From: an uncultured Sutterella sp.
GTDB taxonomy: Bacteria > Pseudomonadota > Gammaproteobacteria > Burkholderiales > Burkholderiaceae_F
Assembly: GCA_958347955.1 (NCBI GenBank)
Contig: CATVXH010000005.1
Location: forward strand, 1-64,000
Direction of reading: 5' to 3'
DNA: 64,000 nucleotides
In this document: positions 59,730 to 64,000 of the stretch, one piece after another
How positions within the stretch are numbered: the first letter of the stretch is position 1
How the letters are laid out: each line of letters begins with the position of its first letter
Program-made: the position numbers and the translations under genes
The notes under the pieces: generated by a model
Told to the model about the DNA's origin: nothing
The model's input: the letters and a program-made list of their open reading frames with translations, nothing else
Database searches by the model: none

Positions 59730-61076
59730 ATGTTTTTTGAGCAAGATTCGCAGCCTGTGCGATCACCGGTATGGACAGTATCGGAATTGAATGAACAGGT
59801 TTCCCAGTGTTTGCAAATGAACTTTCCCCCTTTATGGGTCGCAGGGGAAGTGCGGGGTTTTACCCGCGCGGCTTCGGGGCATTGGTACTTCACGCTTAAA
59901 GATGCATCGGCAGAATTGTCGTGCGCGATGTTTGCGGGAAACAATCGTCGTTTGGGTTTTATTCCTAAGACGGGTGACCACCTTGAGGTTCATGGTCAAG
60001 TGAGTATTTACCGCGCCAGAGGCTCCTACCAAATGGTGGTGGATGCTGCCAGGCAAGCGGGACTAGGCACTCTTTACGAACGTTTTTTGCAATTAAAGGA
60101 TAAGCTTCAAAAAGAGGGGTTGTTTGATCTTTCGAGAAAAAAAACAATTTCACGAATCAATACAAAAATTGCTGTGGTGACAAGTCTTCAGGCCGCGGCC
60201 CTCAGAGATGTCTTGATCACGCTAAGGCGCCGCGCGCCCTACGCCCGAGTGACGGTGTTTGAAACCTCAGTGCAGGGAGAAGGGGCGCCTGAGGAAATCA
60301 TTTCTGCCTTGAGGCGAGCTGAACAAAGTGACAATGTTGAAGTGATTTTGTTGGTCCGAGGGGGTGGGTCCATACAGGATTTATGGTCTTTTAATGATGA
60401 AAATGTGGCTCGAACGGTGGCGTCTTTGACTAAACCCGTCATTGTCGGCGTTGGCCATGAAAGTGATGTCACGATTGTCGACTGGGTGGCGGATTTGCGA
60501 GCGGCAACACCGACGGCGGCCGCAGAGCACGCGACTGAAAGCGTGGACGTGCTGATCAAAGAACTCTCACAAATCAATGACACCCTAACTTATGCTTGGA
60601 ATCGCTATTGGAGTGAATCGAGTCAAAAAGTGGATTCTTTGATGCGGGAAATTCCGGACCCTCGTAAGAATTTAATCCAGGCACAAGAACGTTTGTCACA
60701 CATGAATCAACTTGTCGAGAGTTTGATGCGGACACAATGGCAAATGAGAGCGGAAACGACGAGGCTTTTGACAGAGGCGTTGATTAAACCCTCTGCAAGG
60801 CTTGCTTTTGAACGTGAAAAATGGTCCCGATTGTCGGATGAGTGTCATTTGTTAGTGAAAGAGCGTGTGGAGAAATCAAGACAGGAGAGTGAATCACTGA
60901 TGGCTCTTTTAACAGAGTTAAGTCCCCAAGCCGTTCTTAATAAAGGGTACAGTTACGTGACGGATGCGAGCGGAAGATTTGTAAAAAGTGCTCGGACGGT
61001 AAAACCGGGAGAAAGCCTGAATATTCACTGGCACGACGGCAAAATTTTTGCCAGTGTTGATAGGACAGAGTCTTGA
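59730..61076 (+). CDS. xseA: Exodeoxyribonuclease VII large subunit
   Basis: XseA is the catalytic subunit of a single-strand-specific DNA exonuclease. An N-terminal OB-fold (about 10-105, SPVWTVSELNEQVSQCL, GHWYFTLKD) precedes the catalytic domain, with RGGGSIQDLWSFNDE (about 222-236), VGHESDVTIVDWVADLRAATPTAAAE and a C-terminal coiled-coil region. The length of 448 residues is usual. ATG 59730 is preferred over the longer frame from 59679. xseB is not in the window. It is divergent from the DUF2156 gene. Confidence 0.96.
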   Translation: MFFEQDSQPVRSPVWTVSELNEQVSQCLQMNFPPLWVAGEVRGFTRAASGHWYFTLKDASAELSCAMFAGNNRRLGFIPKTGDHLEVHGQVSIYRARGSYQMVVDAARQAGLGTLYERFLQLKDKLQKEGLFDLSRKKTISRINTKIAVVTSLQAAALRDVLITLRRRAPYARVTVFETSVQGEGAPEEIISALRRAEQSDNVEVILLVRGGGSIQDLWSFNDENVARTVASLTKPVIVGVGHESDVTIVDWVADLRAATPTAAAEHATESVDVLIKELSQINDTLTYAWNRYWSESSQKVDSLMREIPDPRKNLIQAQERLSHMNQLVESLMRTQWQMRAETTRLLTEALIKPSARLAFEREKWSRLSDECHLLVKERVEKSRQESESLMALLTELSPQAVLNKGYSYVTDASGRFVKSARTVKPGESLNIHWHDGKIFASVDRTES

Positions 61077-61154
61077 GGTTGCAATTCTTAACCAGAAAAT
61101 TTACCGCAGCCCTTTTTTTGTCCGTACAATCAAAACGTTTTTAGGAGAGATGAA

Positions 61155-61754
61155 ATGCCTTTTCAATTACCCACATTAGCTTTTCCGTTAAATGCGTTGG
61201 CTCCTGCCATGTCGGAAGAAACGATGCAATATCACTACGGTAAGCATCATCAAACGTATCTCACCAATTTAAACGTAGCGATTAAAGGGACTCCTTTTGA
61301 ATCCATGTCATTGGAAGAAATCGTTTTGGCAAGCGATGGAATCAACACCGGTGTCTTTAACAACGCAGCGCAAGCTTGGAATCATGCGTTCTTCTGGATG
61401 TGCCTGTCGCCCAAGGGCGGTCAAAAACCCCAAGGTGAATTGTTAAGAAAAATCGAAGAACGTTGGGGTTCTTTTGAAGCGTTCCGTGAACAATTTTGCG
61501 CAAGTGCCGCCGGCAATTTCGGTTCCGGTTGGACTTGGCTGGTGCTCACTCCCGCTAAGACCCTGGAAATCGTCAATACTTCCAATGCGGGAACTCAATT
61601 GGCAAGTGACAACACACCCCTGATGGTCGTCGATGTGTGGGAACATGCTTACTACATTGATTATCGGAATTCTCGACCGAATTATCTCAACGCCTTGTTC
61701 GATCATTTGATTGACTGGGAATTCGTGGCAAAGAATTACTACAACGCTAAGTAG
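61155..61754 (+). CDS. sodB: Iron superoxide dismutase
   Basis: SodB converts superoxide to oxygen and hydrogen peroxide in the cytosol. Iron ligands are His27 (YHYGKHH), His77 (AWNHAFFW), Asp160 and His164 (DVWEHAYY). Gln73 in AAQAWNH is the residue typical of iron rather than manganese enzymes. The length of 199 residues is normal. GGAGAG lies before the ATG. It is transcribed alone after xseA and ends at a terminator-like hairpin. Confidence 0.97.
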   Translation: MPFQLPTLAFPLNALAPAMSEETMQYHYGKHHQTYLTNLNVAIKGTPFESMSLEEIVLASDGINTGVFNNAAQAWNHAFFWMCLSPKGGQKPQGELLRKIEERWGSFEAFREQFCASAAGNFGSGWTWLVLTPAKTLEIVNTSNAGTQLASDNTPLMVVDVWEHAYYIDYRNSRPNYLNALFDHLIDWEFVAKNYYNAK

Positions 61755-61769
61755 TCGCGGAAACTGAAG

Positions 61770-61797
61770 CGGGCTTCGAGAAAATGAAGCCCGTTTT
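61770..61797 (+). terminator. Terminator of sodB
   Basis: CGGGCTTC (61770-61777) pairs with GAAGCCCG (61786-61793), followed by TTTT. The T-run is short. The convergent DUF192 gene ends at 61797. Confidence 0.75.
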
Positions 61798-62258
61798 CAA
61801 TGGAACTGCAGATAGCTGCCCGTGTCGATCCGCTTTCTTTCAAACCAGCCGCCGTTCATTTCCAGCGCCCATGCGGCGGGAATCGGGGAACAATGAAGGT
61901 CTTCCGTTTCGGCTTTCATTTGTTTAATGGCTACCAATTTACCGCTTTCATCAAAAAAGCCGACATCCAAATCAATGGGGACATTTTTCATCCACATGCA
62001 AACTGATCGAGCCGGTTTGAATACAAACAGCATTCCCTCATTTTCACCGAGGGATCCGACTTTTTGCAGTCCCTTAATTTGTTCCGCTTCGGTGACAGCC
62101 AAGCGGGCGTTAATCGTTTGATTATTGATGCGTAAAGTTTGCGCGGAACTGACGAGCGGTAGGCAAATGAGCGTCAGGCACACAAAAAAACTGCGCAAAG
62201 AACAATAAGTTAAACTCCGCGCAGTTTCGAGCTTTCTAGAAACGTAGCTCATGGACAC
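61797..62258 (-). CDS. DUF192 family secreted protein
   Basis: This protein of about 150 residues carries a signal peptide (hydrophobic SFFVCLTLICLPLVSSAQ) and a DUF192 domain with ARLAVTEAEQIKGLQKV, GMLFVFKPARSVCMWMKNVPIDLDVGFFD and a C-terminal ALEMNGGWFERKRIDTG. The function of DUF192 proteins is unknown. A GTG at 62258 has GAGGA 6 bases upstream; an ATG at 62252 is 12 bases away, so the GTG is preferred, with low certainty. It begins 10 bases after the cold-shock gene, probably co-transcribed. Confidence 0.82.
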   Translation of the reverse strand: MSMSYVSRKLETARSLTYCSLRSFFVCLTLICLPLVSSAQTLRINNQTINARLAVTEAEQIKGLQKVGSLGENEGMLFVFKPARSVCMWMKNVPIDLDVGFFDESGKLVAIKQMKAETEDLHCSPIPAAWALEMNGGWFERKRIDTGSYLQFH

Positions 62259-62268
62259 AAACAATCCT

Positions 62269-62499
62269 CTAGCTTGCAGCGTCATCGGTCTTCATTGGTG
62301 AGGGAATCACGCGCGTTGCGTGCAATCCGCGCTCAGACTGTTCGAATTCAAACTCCACTCGCTGATTGGTCTGCAAGGTCTTGCGACCGGGCATCTCAAT
62401 GGAACGGAAATGTACGAACACTTCTCGATCTTGACCGTCGGGAATAAGGAATCCGTAACCCTTGGCGTCGGAGAACCATTTCACAGTACCGGAATTCAT
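62269..62499 (-). CDS. Cold-shock domain protein
   Basis: This 76-residue protein is a CspA-like single-stranded nucleic acid binder. RNP1 (KGYGFLIP, residues 13-20) and the RNP2-like VFVHFRSI (about 27-34) are present. It has a short extra C-terminal tail (SPMKTDDAAS). The longer frame to 62571 lacks similarity and is replaced by ATG 62499, with AAGGAT upstream. The untranslated leader of about 80 bases may be regulatory, as in other csp genes. Confidence 0.93.
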   Translation of the reverse strand: MNSGTVKWFSDAKGYGFLIPDGQDREVFVHFRSIEMPGRKTLQTNQRVEFEFEQSERGLHATRVIPSPMKTDDAAS

Positions 62500-62740
62500 A
62501 AAACATCCTTGAAAAGAAAGCAAAGGCAAACTAGAGAAAGTTCTATTTTGTCTGCTTTCAATTTTCATCATATGCCTATTTCATAGTATTGAGCACATTT
62601 TCAACAATTATTTTTTCTTTTTAAGCAAAAATAATAAAAAAGCAACAGACTTCAGTGGAAAGGCTTTCAAAAATAGACGGTTGTATTCAGGTTTTGTCTC
62701 ATCTGTATTTTTTTAAATAAATGAATATAATGACGCAAAC

Positions 62741-62766
62741 AATTATCAGAATCGTTCTCATTATCA
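62741..62766. promoter_or_regulatory. Fur-box-like operator before the ABC permease
   Basis: On the minus strand the site reads TTGATAATGAGAACGATTCT (62766-62747) and continues GATAATT. Compared with the 19-base Fur consensus GATAATGATAATCATTATC it matches 14 of 19 positions. It lies directly before the permease ATG and after a perfect TATAAT (62726-62731), so it would cover the transcription start. Iron-dependent repression by Fur is inferred. The gap from the cold-shock gene (62500-62725) is otherwise AT-rich, without a gene. Confidence 0.72.
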
Positions 62767-63519
62767 ATGCTGCAAGGACGTATCTTACAACTTTCCATCG
62801 TTCCCATTGCGATTTTTTTCCTATGGGTTGTGTGCGCGAGATATTCCGATATTTCGCCGATTTTGTTGCCGGCGCCCCAGTCCGTGGTGTTGACGTTTAA
62901 AGAGCTCCTTGAATCCGGCGAGCTTGCCGAACACATTGTCTCCAGCGCGAAGAGGACTTTGAGTGGTTTCGCTCTCTCAAGTCTCGTCGGGATATCTCTT
63001 GCGTTAGTTTTTTCGCAAAGTCCGGTGGCAAAAAATTTAGGCTACTTTGTTGTTGAAGCCGCACGAGTGACGCCGCCATTGGCACTGATTCCTTTGTTGA
63101 TTTTATGGCTTGGCATCGAGGAAGCGCCTAAGGTTGCCATTGTTTTTCTCTCAAGTTTTTTCCCCATTTATCTTAATGCGTTGACAGCGATTGAATCGGT
63201 GGAGCAGAAATTAAAAGAGGTGGCGAAAACTTTGCATTTTTCCGCCTGGGAGACATTTCGGTTGCTGACGATTCCTGCCGCTCTTCCCGGGATTTTGACG
63301 GGGTTGCGCGTGGGTTTCGGCTACAGTTGGCGCGCATTGGTTGGAGCAGAACTCATCGCAGCTTCAAGCGGTTTGGGTTTCATGATTAGTGAGGCCAGCG
63401 AATTTTCCAAGACCCCGGTCGTTTTTGTCGGAATATTTTCCATCATCGTGATCGGTGTTTTCATGGATTGGCTGCTCTCCGCGTTCATTAAGCGTTACGC
63501 GAAATTCTTTTCTATGTGA
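62767..63519 (+). CDS. ABC transporter permease, TauC/SsuC-type, Fur-linked
   Basis: This 250-residue inner-membrane protein has the binding-protein-dependent permease fold with about six helices. The EAA-like cytoplasmic loop is seen as LKEVAKTLHFSAWETFRLLTIPAALPGILTGLR (about 153-185). Close families transport sulfonates, nitrate, taurine or thiamine precursors, and some relatives carry iron-related substrates. A Fur-box-like site lies immediately upstream, so an iron-related substrate is plausible. No ribosome-binding site is visible before ATG 62767. The ATPase gene starts 8 bases after it. Confidence 0.88.
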   Translation: MLQGRILQLSIVPIAIFFLWVVCARYSDISPILLPAPQSVVLTFKELLESGELAEHIVSSAKRTLSGFALSSLVGISLALVFSQSPVAKNLGYFVVEAARVTPPLALIPLLILWLGIEEAPKVAIVFLSSFFPIYLNALTAIESVEQKLKEVAKTLHFSAWETFRLLTIPAALPGILTGLRVGFGYSWRALVGAELIAASSGLGFMISEASEFSKTPVVFVGIFSIIVIGVFMDWLLSAFIKRYAKFFSM

Positions 63520-63527
63520 GATGAGTC

Positions 63528-64000
63528 ATGTTTTCCATTGAATGCAAAAGTCTCAGTAAAGAGTTTCGAAGCGTAAACGGTTCAATAAAGCCTGTTGACG
63601 GCCTTTCTGTGAGCCTGAAGGCGGGAGAAATTCACGCGGTTATCGGTGAGAGCGGTTGCGGAAAGACGACACTGCTTCGCCTTATCGCCGGATTGGATAC
63701 TCCAGATTCGGGATCGGTTTGTTTTCTGCCTCAGGGTAAAACTCCCACGATTTCTATTGTGTTTCAGGAGCCGAGATTATTTCCGTGGTTTACTGTTGAA
63801 AAGAATGTGGCTTTGTCGGTAAGACATTTAAATGGAGAAGAGCAGAAAGAAAAAGTTCGACGAGTGCTCGAGTTGGTCGGACTTTCTCATTGCAGGGAAT
63901 TGTTGCCCTCTCAGCTATCGGGGGGTATGGCTCAACGCGTGGGGCTTGCACGCGCCTTATGTCCCGAACCGGACATTTTGCTTTTGGATGAAGCTTTCAG
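63528..64000 (+). CDS. ABC transporter ATP-binding protein (partial, runs off the window)
   Basis: The visible 157 residues hold the ATPase core: Walker A GESGCGKTT (40-48), the Q-loop VFQEPRLFPW, signature LSGGMAQR, and the start of Walker B DILLLDEAF at the window edge. The gene lies 8 bases after the permease, so the two form one transporter. The remaining C-terminal part, and probably a substrate-binding protein, are beyond the window. The family is the TauB/SsuB type. Confidence 0.93.
   Translation, partial: MFSIECKSLSKEFRSVNGSIKPVDGLSVSLKAGEIHAVIGESGCGKTTLLRLIAGLDTPDSGSVCFLPQGKTPTISIVFQEPRLFPWFTVEKNVALSVRHLNGEEQKEKVRRVLELVGLSHCRELLPSQLSGGMAQRVGLARALCPEPDILLLDEAF

Overview
The window reads as chromosome of a host-associated betaproteobacterium, most likely Burkholderiales, family Sutterellaceae (inference). 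The reasons are gene orders typical of Burkholderiales (rarA-serS, rimP-nusA-infB-rbfA-truB-typA, scpB-rluB, lpxK-Trm112-kdsB-adk), a betaproteobacterial 5S rRNA end at the left edge, and many systems for amino acids and dicarboxylates with no sugar catabolism. No phage, integrase, intact insertion sequence or CRISPR array is visible.

Layout. 1-4500: the 3' end of a 5S rRNA with its terminator, a GNAT acetyltransferase, rarA, serS, a histone H1-like Lys/Ala-rich protein and tRNA-Ser(CGA). 4830-15480: translation and transcription genes, with a structured leader that looks attenuated before rimP, then rimP, nusA, infB, rbfA, truB, typA, a YchJ-like protein, scpB and rluB. 15500-21640: msbA, an AEC-family carrier, a long RluA-type pseudouridine synthase and fhs.

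21950-34580: a catabolic region. An amidohydrolase faces a CapA-like protein; a LysR regulator follows, then a complete biotin-independent malonate decarboxylase system. mdcG and mdcH are on the minus strand. mdcA, B, C, D and E are on the plus strand, followed by a DcuC-type carrier and an M20 peptidase. Operator-like repeats lie in the divergent promoter. MdcB and MdcG make and attach the prosthetic group of the carrier MdcC, MdcH charges it with malonate, MdcA exchanges acetyl for malonyl, and MdcD/E decarboxylate.

34770-44360: amino-acid scavenging. Genes are a periplasmic asparaginase, a GltS glutamate carrier, a secreted C69 dipeptidase, tRNA-Ala(GGC) and tRNA-Glu(UUC), and a LysR / aminotransferase / AbgA-like hydrolase / EamA exporter group.

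44570-64000: envelope and housekeeping genes. tamA is followed by a tamB cut by one in-frame TAA. Then come a flavin reductase-like protein, a YqaA-like membrane protein, surE, nlpD, rlmD and a YihY-family protein. The minus-strand series adk, kdsB, Trm112-like, lpxK follows, then a DsbG-like thiol protein, a DUF2156 protein, xseA, sodB, a DUF192 protein and a cold-shock protein. The right edge holds an ABC permease directly behind a Fur-box-like site and an ATPase cut by the window end.

The most interesting items are the tamB nonsense codon, the malonate locus with its unusual carrier and neighbours, the rimP leader, and the Fur-box-linked TauC/SsuC-type ABC transporter. None is clearly a wholly new system.
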